Source: Opitutaceae bacterium
GTDB lineage: Bacteria; Verrucomicrobiota; Verrucomicrobiia; Opitutales; Opitutaceae
Assembly: GCA_023269565.1 (NCBI GenBank)
Contig: JAHFTD010000017.1
Coordinates: 1-34,428, forward strand
DNA length: 34,428 nucleotides
Direction of reading: 5' to 3'
Position 1 is the first letter of the stretch, and each line of letters begins with the position of its first letter. This document shows positions 1-6,883 of the stretch, one piece after another. The notes below the pieces were generated by a model. It was not told where the DNA came from. It ran no database searches and saw only the letters and a program-made list of their open reading frames with translations. Made by a program: the position numbers and the translations under genes.

Positions 1-754
1 GCTTGAGGGCCTCGGCGGCCTGCGGAGCATTGGCGCGGTCCTTCCAGAGGATGGCGGCGCAGCCCTCGGGCGAGATGACGGAGTAGTAGGCGTTCTCGAA
101 GATAAGCACGCGGTCGGTGACGCCGATGCCAAGCGCGCCGCCGGAGCCGCCCTCGCCGACGATGACGGCGATGGACGGGACGCGCAGGAGGGTCATTTCG
201 CGGAGGTTGACGGCGATGGCCTCGGAGACATGCCGGGCCTCGGACTCGACGCCGGGGTAGGCGCCGGGGGTGTCGATGAAGGAGAGGACGGGCAGGGAGA
301 ACTTCTCGGCGAGTTTCATCAGGCGCAGGGCCTTGCGGTAGCCCTCGGGCTGGGGCATGCCGAAGTTGCGGAAGATGTTTTCCTTGGTGTCGCGGCCCTT
401 CTGCTGGGCGATAAGCATGACGGCGCGGTCGCCGAAGAAGGCGGTGCCGCCGATCAGGGCTTGGTCGTCCTTGAACTGGCGGTCGCCGTGGAGTTCCTGG
501 AAGTCGGTGCAGAGCGCGCCGATGTAGTCGAGGGCGTAGGGACGCCGGGGGTGGCGGGCGACGAGCACGCGCTGCCAGGGGGTGAGGCTGGAGTAGATCT
601 CGCGCCGGGTCGTCTCGATCTTTGCCTCGATGGTGGCGAGCTCGGCAAACATATCGATGTTGTTCTCAAGAGACTGCTGATGCAGGGCCTCGAGCTGTTT
701 TTCGAGTTCGCGGAGGGGTTTTTCGAACTCGAGGAGGTAGACGGGTCGCTCCAT
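1..754 (-). CDS. accA: Acetyl-CoA carboxylase carboxyltransferase subunit alpha (3' end outside window)
   Basis: This is the alpha subunit of the carboxyltransferase that moves the carboxyl group from carboxybiotin to acetyl-CoA, giving malonyl-CoA in the first step of fatty-acid synthesis in the cytoplasm. The reverse strand from the ATG at 754 reads [20 protein letters not shown] and stays open to base 1, giving 251 residues of a family that usually has about 320. Family hallmarks are visible: RRPYALDYI near residue 74, the stretch [18 protein letters not shown], the acyl-CoA-binding region [14 protein letters not shown], and [12 protein letters not shown] followed by [15 protein letters not shown]. 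The coiled N-terminal helix rich in Leu and Glu is also typical. The stop codon lies beyond the window, so the gene is cut by the edge, not broken. No Shine-Dalgarno is obvious. Confidence 0.96.
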   Translation of the reverse strand, partial: MERPVYLLEFEKPLRELEKQLEALHQQSLENNIDMFAELATIEAKIETTRREIYSSLTPWQRVLVARHPRRPYALDYIGALCTDFQELHGDRQFKDDQALIGGTAFFGDRAVMLIAQQKGRDTKENIFRNFGMPQPEGYRKALRLMKLAEKFSLPVLSFIDTPGAYPGVESEARHVSEAIAVNLREMTLLRVPSIAVIVGEGGSGGALGIGVTDRVLIFENAYYSVISPEGCAAILWKDRANAPQAAEALK

Positions 755-803
755 GCGGCCGCGAGGGTAGGCGGGCGCGCGGGCGGGTGTCAACGGGCCA
801 GCC

Positions 804-1163
804 TCAAATGCCGCCGTCAGATGCAGTTGGGTTGCGCAACTGGTCCTTCCAGCCGAGGATTTTGGCCTGCGCGCCGAATTTCTCGGCCATGGCCTTGTCG
901 CCCTTTTCCATCCAGACGCGGGAGAGCGTGGTGTTGATGAAGAGGTCGTCGAGGCGGAGGGCGTAGGCTTTTTCCGCGGCGGCGAGGGCGGGGTCGAGTC
1001 GGCGCAGCGAGAAATTGATCTCGGCCAGTGCGTGCCAGACCTCGAAGGACTCCGGCGCGGCGGCCGCGGCGCGGCCGAGCTTGGCCAGCGCGGCTTCGCT
1101 GTCGCCCATGGTGTAGTCGAAAGTGGCGTCCTCGATGACGGACTGGATTTCTCCGGGGGTCAT
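804..1163 (-). CDS. Small TPR-repeat protein
   Basis: The 119-residue product looks all-helical and fits about three tetratricopeptide repeats (roughly residues 9-38, 41-74 and 75-108). The TPR pattern is seen in [20 protein letters not shown], then [20 protein letters not shown] with small residues at the expected positions. TPR proteins are scaffolds for protein-protein contacts. There is no signal peptide, so it is probably cytoplasmic. It starts at the ATG at 1163, lies 49 bp upstream of accA on the same strand and may be co-transcribed with it. The partner and exact role cannot be told from sequence. The TPR assignment is solid; a specific function is not. Confidence 0.8.
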   Translation of the reverse strand: MTPGEIQSVIEDATFDYTMGDSEAALAKLGRAAAAAPESFEVWHALAEINFSLRRLDPALAAAEKAYALRLDDLFINTTLSRVWMEKGDKAMAEKFGAQAKILGWKDQLRNPTASDGGI

Positions 1164-1185
1164 GAGTGGAACGTAGCAGGGTCGG

Positions 1186-1219
1186 AAGAAAAAGAAAGGA
1201 CGGCCTTGGCGGGCCGTCC
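1186..1219 (-). terminator. Rho-independent terminator after the YceI-like gene
   Basis: Read on the minus strand, the perfect 8-bp arms GGACGGCC and GGCCGTCC (1212-1219 and 1198-1205) enclose a 6-nt loop and are followed directly by the T-rich run TTTCTTTTTCTT (complement of 1186-1197). It starts 22 bp past the stop of the YceI-like gene and ends 22 bp before the ATG of the TPR gene. It therefore separates the two transcription units. Confidence 0.85.
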
Positions 1220-1241
1220 GGTGGTGAAAAACTGTGCTGGC

Positions 1242-1850
1242 TCAGCCCTGCTTGGCGGGGGCGGCGGCGGGAGCCGGCTGTTCTTTCTTGTAGCCGGCTT
1301 CGATGGCGATGTTCACGGTCACGTCCTCACCGAGAATTTTCGGGCCGTAGCTGACGCCAAAATCGTTGCGGTTGAGGACGGTGGTGGCCTCCCAGCCAGA
1401 GAGCATCGTGCCGGGGCGCATGCCGGCACCGAAGCCGAGCGAAGTGACTTTGAGGACGACTTCCTTGGTGATCCCCTTGATGGTGAGGCCGCCCGTCACA
1501 TCAAAGGTGCCGGAGCCGGCCTTTTTCCAGGACTTGCTCTTGAAGGTCGCGGTGGGGAACTTGGCGCCGTCGAAGAAATCGGGCGACTGAAGGTGCTTGT
1601 CGCGGTCGGCGTTGGCCGTGCCGAGCGAGGCGATCTCGACGGTGGCCTCGACGGTGTTGTTTTCCATGTTGGCCTGGTCGACGGTGATCGTGCCGGTGGT
1701 CTTGGTGAAGCTGCTGGTGAACTTGGAGAAGAGATGGCGGACGCTGAAGCCGGTCGAGGAATGGACCGGGTCGATCTTGTAGGTTACGACTTCCGCACGG
1801 GTGGCGACGAGGAGGCTGAGCGTGGCGAACAGGGCAAGTAGGCGTTTCAT
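1242..1850 (-). CDS. Secreted YceI-like domain protein
   Basis: The 202-residue product belongs to the YceI family, periplasmic lipocalin-like barrels that bind isoprenoid lipids. An N-terminal signal peptide is seen: MKRLL, then a hydrophobic run and a likely cleavage after TRA near residue 19. The mature part opens with the family pattern YKIDPVHSSTGFSVRHL and continues with FDGAKFPTATFKSKSW and TGGLTIKGITKEVVLKV, as in other YceI proteins. The C-terminal tail is Ala/Pro rich and ends KQG. The start was set at the ATG at 1850 because it gives the signal peptide; the open frame runs on to 2264 but that stretch is antisense to queA. The gene is followed by a strong terminator. The ligand is unknown. 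Confidence 0.92.
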   Translation of the reverse strand: MKRLLALFATLSLLVATRAEVVTYKIDPVHSSTGFSVRHLFSKFTSSFTKTTGTITVDQANMENNTVEATVEIASLGTANADRDKHLQSPDFFDGAKFPTATFKSKSWKKAGSGTFDVTGGLTIKGITKEVVLKVTSLGFGAGMRPGTMLSGWEATTVLNRNDFGVSYGPKILGEDVTVNIAIEAGYKKEQPAPAAAPAKQG

Positions 1851-1930
1851 AGTTGGTGGATTTTTTGGAAGCCCACACGCATAACCAGAATACCGGCTTC
1901 TGCAACCGCCGAGTGGCGGACGGTCCGGAT

Positions 1931-2998
1931 TCACAGGATGAGCATAGCGTCGCCGTAGCTGAAGAAGCGGTATTCGCGGATCACCGCCTCGGCGTAGATT
2001 TCCTTGAGCCACGTGATGCCGTCCTCTCTGCCCGGAGCCAGGAACGCCGCCACGAGGCACAGCAGTGTCGAACGAGGTTGGTGGAAATTCGTGATGAGCG
2101 CGTCGATGCCGCGGAAGGCATGGGACGGATGGATGAAAATACCCGCCTCGCCGAGGAAATCTGCCTCGAGGGCCGCCGCGTGCCCCGTCAGAAAATCCTC
2201 GATGGCCCGCACCGCCGTCGTGCCGACCGCCACGCGCCGTTGCGCCGGTGCGAAAAGCGCGCATTGCGCCGCCACGGGCAGTTTGTAAACCTCGCGGTGA
2301 ATGGCGTGGGCCTCAATATTTTCGGTCGTGATCGGCCGGAAGGTGCCGAGCCCGACATGGAGTGTGAGGTCGGCGAAGCCCACGCCCGCCGCCGCCAGTT
2401 GCGCGAGCAGTTCCGGTGTGAAATGCAGACCGGCGGTCGGGGCCGCGGCGGCGACCTGGTGGGCGCGGTCGGCATAGACCGTCTGGTAGCGTTCGCGGTC
2501 GAGCTGCCGCTCGGCGTCGGTGTGCCGCCCGGCGATGTAGGGCGGCAGCGGCATCTCGCCGCGGCGGTTGGCGACGGCAAGGATGTCGCTCCCGTCGTCA
2601 ACCGCGAAGGAGACACGCGCGAGGCCGTCGCCGGTTTTTTCGCGCACTGTGGCGGTAAACTGCCCCGCCGCGCTAAAAATCGCCCCGACGGGCAGCTTTT
2701 TGCCCGGGCGCAACAGGCACCACCACTCGCCCGCGACCGCCGCCGGCCGCAGCAGCAGGCACTCGACGTGCCCGCCGGTGGGGCGCGCGGCGTGCAGGCG
2801 CGCGGGGATGACCGCAGCGTTGTTGCGAAAGAGGCAGTCGCCCGGCCGCAGGTAGTCGCCGAGGTCGGAGAAACGGCGGTGCTCGATCCGCCGCCCGGCG
2901 CGGTCGACGACGAGCAGACGCGACTCGTCGCGCCGCGCGGCGGGCACCTGGGCGATGAGGTGCGCGGGCAGGGGATAGTCGAACAGGGAGGTTTCCAA
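1931..2998 (-). CDS. queA: S-adenosylmethionine:tRNA ribosyltransferase-isomerase
   Basis: QueA transfers and isomerises the ribosyl part of S-adenosylmethionine onto preQ1 in tRNA, forming epoxyqueuosine at wobble position 34. The 355-residue length fits the family. Hallmarks are the N-terminal LFDYPLPAHLIAQVPAARRD, then LRPGDCLFRNNAAVIPARL, the LLRPGKKLPVG segment, PTAGLHFTPELL, LHVGLGTFRPI, the TTAVRAIE motif and the C-terminal NFHQPRSTLLCLVAAF. The start appears to be TTG at 2998, since family members begin just before LFDY and no upstream in-frame ATG exists. This start overlaps by one base the ATG of the divergent transporter gene, so the two genes share almost no intergenic DNA. Confidence 0.96.
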   Translation of the reverse strand: METSLFDYPLPAHLIAQVPAARRDESRLLVVDRAGRRIEHRRFSDLGDYLRPGDCLFRNNAAVIPARLHAARPTGGHVECLLLRPAAVAGEWWCLLRPGKKLPVGAIFSAAGQFTATVREKTGDGLARVSFAVDDGSDILAVANRRGEMPLPPYIAGRHTDAERQLDRERYQTVYADRAHQVAAAAPTAGLHFTPELLAQLAAAGVGFADLTLHVGLGTFRPITTENIEAHAIHREVYKLPVAAQCALFAPAQRRVAVGTTAVRAIEDFLTGHAAALEADFLGEAGIFIHPSHAFRGIDALITNFHQPRSTLLCLVAAFLAPGREDGITWLKEIYAEAVIREYRFFSYGDAMLIL

Positions 2999-3996
2999 TG
3001 AGCCGAAGGAAAAATGTTTCCTGGCTGGAGTCGAAGCCGAATGACTGGCAACTTCGCCCGATGGGCGAACCTGCGTGGAAAAAATCCCTGCTCTGGCTGC
3101 TGGCCGCCGGCTGCGCGCTGCCGTGGATCACGCCGCCGCTGGCGCTCTTCGCCGGACTGGTGTTCGCGCTGTTGGCGGGCAACGTCGATGCCCCCCGCAC
3201 GGCGAAGGTCCAGAAATACCTCCTGCAGGGCTCGGTAGTCGGGCTGGGCTTCGGCATCCAGTTTTCCGCGGTGCTGAAAGCCGGCTCGACCGGCGTGTTG
3301 GTGACGGCCCTGACGCTGCTCGCCACGCTTGCGGCCGGGCTCCTGCTGGCGCGGCTGCTGCGCGTGGACAAGACGACGGGGCAACTGATCTCGGCCGGCA
3401 CGGCCATCTGCGGCGGCAGCGCCATCGCGGCAATGGGGCCGGTGCTCGGGGCGCAGGCGCGCGAGATGTCGGTGGCGCTGGGTTGTGTGTTCGTGCTCAA
3501 CGCCGTGGCGCTGTTCGTGTTTCCGGTGGTCGGCCACTGGACCGGCCTGGGGCCGGAGCAGTTCGGCTACTGGGCGGCCATCGCCATCCACGATACGAGC
3601 TCGGTGGTGGGCGCGGCGGCGCGCTACGCACCGGAGTCGCTCGCCATCGCCGTGCCGGTGAAATTGGCGCGGGCGCTCTGGATCCTGCCGCTGGTGGCGG
3701 GGGCGGCGTTGCTCGTGCGCAAGAAGGACAGCAAGGCGACGGTGCCGTGGTTCATTTTCCTTTTCGTGGGCGCTTCGGCGCTGGCGTCATTCGTGCCGGC
3801 AGGCGGACCGGTCTATCCGTGGCTGGCGCGGGCGGCGCGGGCCGGGCTGGCGGTCACGCTCTTCCTCATCGGCGCCAGCCTGTCGCTCGCCAACCTCAAG
3901 GCGGTGGGCTGGCGGCCATTCGCGCAGGGCATCGCGCTGTGGGTGCTGGTCAGCGTCGCGTCGCTCTGGGCGGTGCTGCGCCTCGGCGTGCAGTGA
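2998..3996 (+). CDS. YeiH-family putative sulfate exporter
   Basis: The 332-residue protein is an integral membrane protein of the YeiH / putative sulfate exporter family, with roughly nine to ten hydrophobic segments. Family-typical stretches include LLQGSVVGLGFGIQF, TAICGGSAIAAMGPVLGA, AIAIHDTSSVVGAAARYA (a signature region) and FLIGASLSLANLKAVGWRPF at the C-terminus. Members have been annotated as sulfate or sulfite exporters but the substrate is often unproven. The ATG at 2998 is favoured because GGAGG sits just upstream; an internal ATG at 3061 would remove the first 21 polar residues and cannot be excluded. It is divergent from queA and convergent with the SulP gene, and the latter pairing hints at shared sulfur-anion handling. 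Confidence 0.88.
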   Translation: MSRRKNVSWLESKPNDWQLRPMGEPAWKKSLLWLLAAGCALPWITPPLALFAGLVFALLAGNVDAPRTAKVQKYLLQGSVVGLGFGIQFSAVLKAGSTGVLVTALTLLATLAAGLLLARLLRVDKTTGQLISAGTAICGGSAIAAMGPVLGAQAREMSVALGCVFVLNAVALFVFPVVGHWTGLGPEQFGYWAAIAIHDTSSVVGAAARYAPESLAIAVPVKLARALWILPLVAGAALLVRKKDSKATVPWFIFLFVGASALASFVPAGGPVYPWLARAARAGLAVTLFLIGASLSLANLKAVGWRPFAQGIALWVLVSVASLWAVLRLGVQ

Positions 3997-4007
3997 GCGT
4001 GCTCACT
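3992..4007. terminator. Dyad bridging two convergent stop codons
   Basis: AGTGAGC and GCTCACT form a perfect inverted repeat with a 2-nt centre, and can fold as a 6-bp stem with a CGTG tetraloop in RNA from either strand. It contains the stop codons of both convergent genes (TGA at 3994-3996 and, on the minus strand, at 4003-4005). No long T tract follows, so it is at best a weak bidirectional terminator. Confidence 0.4.
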
Positions 4008-6243
4008 CGTCCTTCAATTTGCGCAGTTCTTTGTCGGTGTCGCGCAGGCGGAGCGCCACGGCCTCGGCGAGGCGGGCAAAAAACATGGCGCCGACGGTGG
4101 GATTGCCGCGCGAAAGCTCGTCGAACCGCGGGCGCGCCAGCACAAACAGGTCGGTCGGCATCTCGGCGAGGGCGTCGGCGATGCGTTTGCGGCCGGTGAG
4201 GAAGCCGAGGTCGCCGAAGAAATCACCGCGGGCAAAGGAGGCGAGGCGGTGCTGTTTCTCGGTCAGGCGGAGCGGCAGGGTGATGCGCACGCGGCCGCGG
4301 CGGATGATGAACATCTCGTCGCCGCTGGCGCCGGCGCGGAAGATCGCTTCGCTGGCGGGCACGCTGCGGATGGCGATGCAGGCGGCCAGGGCGTTGAGCG
4401 CGCCGGCGTCGAACCTCCGGAAAAGGTCGATCGCACTGAGGTCGAGGGGGGCCTCCTCAGCGCGGGCGCCGTGGCTGTGTTCGGCCAGGATGGTGTTCTC
4501 GGCCCACTCGAGCGCCTCATCGCGACTGCCAACCAGCAGCGCGCCGGCGTCGTTTTTGCGGACCACGCCGAGGTCGTCAAAGTAGTTACGGAGATTCTGG
4601 CCGCTCGGGAGGCTCTTCGGCAGGCCGGAGAGGATGAGCCGGCCACCGCGCTCGGCGAGCTGGTCGGCCATCTGCTCGAGGATGTGCGCGGCGGTAAAAT
4701 CGACCGTCTGCACGCGGCGCATGTCGAGGATGAGGTAACGGCAGCGCTTGAGGTCGGTCTCGAGTTCGGAGCGGAGCTGGTCGGTGGTGCCGAAGAAGAG
4801 GCTGCTTTGCAGCACACAGACGATGGTCTGGCCGCCATACTCCTCGAGGATGGCGCGCTCTTCCGGCAGGCGGCGCTGCTTGGAAAACGATTCGGAGCCG
4901 GTAACCTTGCTCCGGATGACACTGCCGCGGATCTGCTCGCGGATAAACAGCACCACGGACAGCAGCACGCCGACGCCGGCGGCGGCGATCAGGCTGACGC
5001 TTACGGCGGTGGCCACCACGGCGACGATCACGGCGAAATCCAGCAGCGTGCCCTTGTGCTTCAGCAGTTGGAAAGTGTTCCGGTCAATCATCCGGAACCC
5101 AACGACTACCAGAATGCCGCCCAGCGCCGCGAGCGGCACCCAGCCAATCAAGCTGCCGAGCAAAACAAAGGCGACGAAGACGAAGACCGCCTCGAGGATC
5201 CCCGAGAGCCGGGTTTGCCCGCCGCTCGTGACGCTGACCAGCGTTGCACCCATCATGCCGGCGCCGGGCACGCCGCCCGCCAGAGCGGAAGCGAGATTGC
5301 CGAGGCCCTGCCCGAGCAGCGTGCGGTTGGAATTGTGCCGCGTGCGCGTGAGCGCGTCGACGACCACGCAGGTCTTCAGCGTGTCCATCGAAAGCAGGAC
5401 CGAGAGGGTCAGGGCCGGCATCAACATCGCGCGGGCATCGCTCCAAGTCAGCGAGGAAAGAGCATGCCATTGGGCGGAGAGGCCGTGGAGAATCCGGCCG
5501 AGACCGGCCTCGAGGCGGCCGATGACGAATTTGTTGCCGGCGAGGGTGCCGAGGTCCGGGCGCAACGTCGCGGCCAGTGCAGCATAAACCGCCAGGCCGG
5601 CCATCAAACCAATGATGGCCGCGGGAATCACCTTGGTAACGCGGACGGCGCCAGCCATCGCTGCAATAGTGGCCAGCGTGATGATGACCGAAGGCCATTG
5701 CCAGAGAGCGGGGGAGACCAGCCCGTGCCATGCGCCGGTGCCCGCCGCCAAGCCGAGGACGGAGGGGATTTGTTTATACAGGATGAGGAGGCCGACGCCG
5801 CTCAGGTAACCCGAGACGACAGGGAAGGGGATGAACTTGATCAAGGTGCCGCCACCAATCAAACCGTAGGCGATCTGCAGGCTGGCGGAAATCAACGCGG
5901 CCAGCGTCATCAACAACACGATGTGCTCGACGCTGCCGTTGCCGCCGGCCGCCAGCTCGGCGGCCAGCGCACCCATGACCGCCGCGGCGGGCGCGCAGGG
6001 CGAGCTAATGATGCGCGGCGCGCCGCCGAACACGGAGGCGACGAGCCCGATGACCACCGCGCCGACCAGGCCCGCCGTCGCACCATAGCCCGCCTGCGCC
6101 GGGCCGAGTGCCGCGAAGGTGGCGACGCCGAATGCAATCGCCGAAGGGATCGCCACCAGCATGGCGGCCAGCCCGCCCCAGAAATCTCCCAGCCTGGACG
6201 GCGCGGTTGGCTCGCGGGACGGGGTCGGAAGGTTGTTGGTCAT
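4003..6243 (-). CDS. SulP-family anion transporter with STAS and cyclic-nucleotide-binding-like domains
   Basis: The 746-residue protein has three parts. Residues about 18-440 are a SulP/SLC26 membrane domain with many hydrophobic helices and typical stretches such as PSAIAFGVATF, FPVVSGYLSGVGLL, LLSMDTLKTCVVVDALT and GNLASALAGGVPGAGMMGAT. Residues about 470-585 are a STAS domain (LILDMRRVQTVDFTAAHILEQ). Residues about 605-735 resemble the Crp-type nucleotide-binding fold, with GDEMFIIRRGRVRI and FFGDLGFLTGRKR. In the phosphate-binding cassette the usual Glu is Asp678, so ligand binding is uncertain. SulP proteins carry sulfate, bicarbonate or other anions. The ATG at 6243 is preferred (GAGAG upstream); the frame is open to 6411 but that extension reads into intergenic structure and lacks family similarity. 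Confidence 0.9.
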   Translation of the reverse strand: MTNNLPTPSREPTAPSRLGDFWGGLAAMLVAIPSAIAFGVATFAALGPAQAGYGATAGLVGAVVIGLVASVFGGAPRIISSPCAPAAAVMGALAAELAAGGNGSVEHIVLLMTLAALISASLQIAYGLIGGGTLIKFIPFPVVSGYLSGVGLLILYKQIPSVLGLAAGTGAWHGLVSPALWQWPSVIITLATIAAMAGAVRVTKVIPAAIIGLMAGLAVYAALAATLRPDLGTLAGNKFVIGRLEAGLGRILHGLSAQWHALSSLTWSDARAMLMPALTLSVLLSMDTLKTCVVVDALTRTRHNSNRTLLGQGLGNLASALAGGVPGAGMMGATLVSVTSGGQTRLSGILEAVFVFVAFVLLGSLIGWVPLAALGGILVVVGFRMIDRNTFQLLKHKGTLLDFAVIVAVVATAVSVSLIAAAGVGVLLSVVLFIREQIRGSVIRSKVTGSESFSKQRRLPEERAILEEYGGQTIVCVLQSSLFFGTTDQLRSELETDLKRCRYLILDMRRVQTVDFTAAHILEQMADQLAERGGRLILSGLPKSLPSGQNLRNYFDDLGVVRKNDAGALLVGSRDEALEWAENTILAEHSHGARAEEAPLDLSAIDLFRRFDAGALNALAACIAIRSVPASEAIFRAGASGDEMFIIRRGRVRITLPLRLTEKQHRLASFARGDFFGDLGFLTGRKRIADALAEMPTDLFVLARPRFDELSRGNPTVGAMFFARLAEAVALRLRDTDKELRKLKDE

Positions 6244-6284
6244 GTCGCGCTCTCTTTGCACACCGCCCGGCCGGTAGTGCCGGG

Positions 6285-6452
6285 TTCGTAAACAGATTAC
6301 GTGAATCGTTGCCCGATGGGCAGCCAGAAATTCAGCAGGCCAGCGCAATAAACGCGCAGACTTTTTCGAAAAAATCAGCTGGCCAGCCGCAAAAAATATG
6401 CGGCTAAGCATTGTGCCCGCATGGGCCAGCTTTCTGGCCCGTGTTTTTATTT
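6285..6452 (+). ncRNA. Candidate small RNA ending at the orphan terminator
   Basis: Inferred only: the + strand terminator at 6423-6452 has no coding sequence upstream, yet the bases before it are rich in complementary arms (GCCC-GAT-GGGC at 6311-6321, GCTGGCCAGC at 6378-6387, and AGCCGCA paired with TGCGGCT at 6385-6405). These would give a compact, structured RNA of 100-170 nt. I cannot fix the 5' end and see no strong promoter. No known RNA family is recognised. Confidence 0.25.
6423..6452 (+). terminator. Orphan rho-independent terminator
   Basis: Perfect 7-bp arms GGGCCAG (6423-6429) and CTGGCCC (6434-6440) enclose the tetraloop CTTT and are followed by GTGTTTTTATTT. This is a textbook intrinsic terminator for + strand transcripts. 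No + strand gene lies between it and the SulP gene, whose transcription runs the other way. It may end a small RNA, or shield the repeat array and the downstream gene from read-through. Confidence 0.7.
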
Positions 6453-6581
6453 AGCACCAACGCAGCGAACGACCCGAAGCCCGTTTCGGTCCTCCGGCAT
6501 GGAGGGACGGCCGATTGGCCGTCCGCATCGGAACCGGTCCGTCGGGAGACGGATTCTCCAAGGTCCGGAGGCTTTCATCGC

Positions 6582-6812
6582 GGTAGGCCGATACTTCAGT
6601 GCGATAGCCCGGCACTCCGGGTTAGTATCGCGATACCACTGTGCGTCTGCACGGAGACGCAGCAAAATATCACGCTACTACGGCGCAGTATCGCGTTACC
6701 AGCGCGTGGTATCGTTCAACAAAGGCATGGTAGGTCGATGCCTGACCGTGGTATCGCGCTACCGCTGTCAAGTATGGCGTTATCTGGGTCAAAAGCCGCG
6801 ATTTCCGGCATA
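6582..6812. repeat. Array of eleven degenerate 21-bp repeats with palindromic core
   Basis: Units begin exactly every 21 bases at 6582, 6603, 6624, 6645, 6666, 6687, 6708, 6729, 6750, 6771 and 6792. The first 14 positions of the best units read RGTATCGCGNTACC (units at 6624, 6687, 6750). Units at 6582, 6666, 6708, 6729 and 6771 are clear variants, and those at 6603, 6645 and 6792 are strongly decayed. The core is a near-perfect palindrome (6625-6636 is GTATCGCGATAC). The last seven bases of each unit are not conserved. There are no spacers, and 21 bp equals two turns of B-DNA, so every core faces the same side of the helix. The array ends 4 bp before an extended -10 box for the small gene at 6884. 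It may be a multi-site operator; the period also keeps the reading frame open on both strands. Confidence 0.85.
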
Positions 6813-6816
6813 AATT

Positions 6817-6825
6817 TGGTAAAAT
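6817..6825 (+). promoter_or_regulatory. Extended -10 promoter element for the small gene at 6884
   Basis: TGGTAAAAT matches the extended -10 pattern (TGn then TAAAAT at 6820-6825) and would start transcription near 6832, about 50 bases before the ATG at 6884. No good -35 is seen; the decayed repeat unit at 6792-6812 occupies that position. This would suit activation by a protein bound to the array. Confidence 0.4.
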
Positions 6826-6844
6826 ACAGGCTTTTCGCGTCAAT

Positions 6845-6856
6845 TTATGGCCATAA
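6845..6856. promoter_or_regulatory. 12-bp perfect palindrome in the leader of the small gene
   Basis: TTATGGCCATAA is a perfect palindrome lying between the predicted transcript start and the ribosome binding site (GGAG at 6871-6874). It lies inside a larger arm pair GGCTT (6829-6833) and AAGCC (6855-6859). It could be an operator or an RNA hairpin; nothing in the sequence decides. Confidence 0.35.
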
Positions 6857-6883
6857 GCCACAAAACAAAAGGAGAAATCAGAT

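Larger units (their letters stand above)
6244..6581. other. Gene-free structured spacer upstream of the SulP gene
   Basis: No convincing gene is found here. The stretch holds several dyads: CGTAA/TTACG at 6287-6301, the 10-bp palindrome GCTGGCCAGC at 6378-6387, a hairpin with arms AGCCGCA (6385-6391) and TGCGGCT (6399-6405), and a terminator-like hairpin at 6423-6440. Open frames across it are low-complexity and share no similarity I recognise. The promoter of the SulP gene must lie at its left end but no good -35/-10 pair stands out. Bases after about 6453 show nothing distinct until the 21-bp repeats begin. Confidence 0.5.

Noticed and set aside
1851-2264. N-terminal extension of the YceI-like protein
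   Set aside because: It would bury the signal peptide and is antisense-phase reading of queA; the ATG at 1850 gives a normal secreted protein.
3075-4199. 374-residue + strand frame inside the YeiH-like gene
   Set aside because: Same-strand out-of-frame shadow rich in Gly/Ala/Arg; the other frame has clear membrane segments and family motifs.
4249-6291. Long + strand open frame opposite the SulP gene
   Set aside because: Antisense shadow produced by high GC; Asp/Gly/Arg/Gln-rich low-complexity translation with no motif, while the other strand encodes a clear transporter.
6244-6411. 56-residue N-terminal extension of the SulP protein
   Set aside because: The segment reads hairpin-rich intergenic DNA, has no SulP similarity and contains two long hydrophobic-poor stretches; the ATG at 6243 has a purine-rich ribosome binding site.
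6582-6812. CRISPR array
   Set aside because: Units are 21 bp in direct tandem without unique spacers of constant length, repeats are degenerate, and no cas gene is present.
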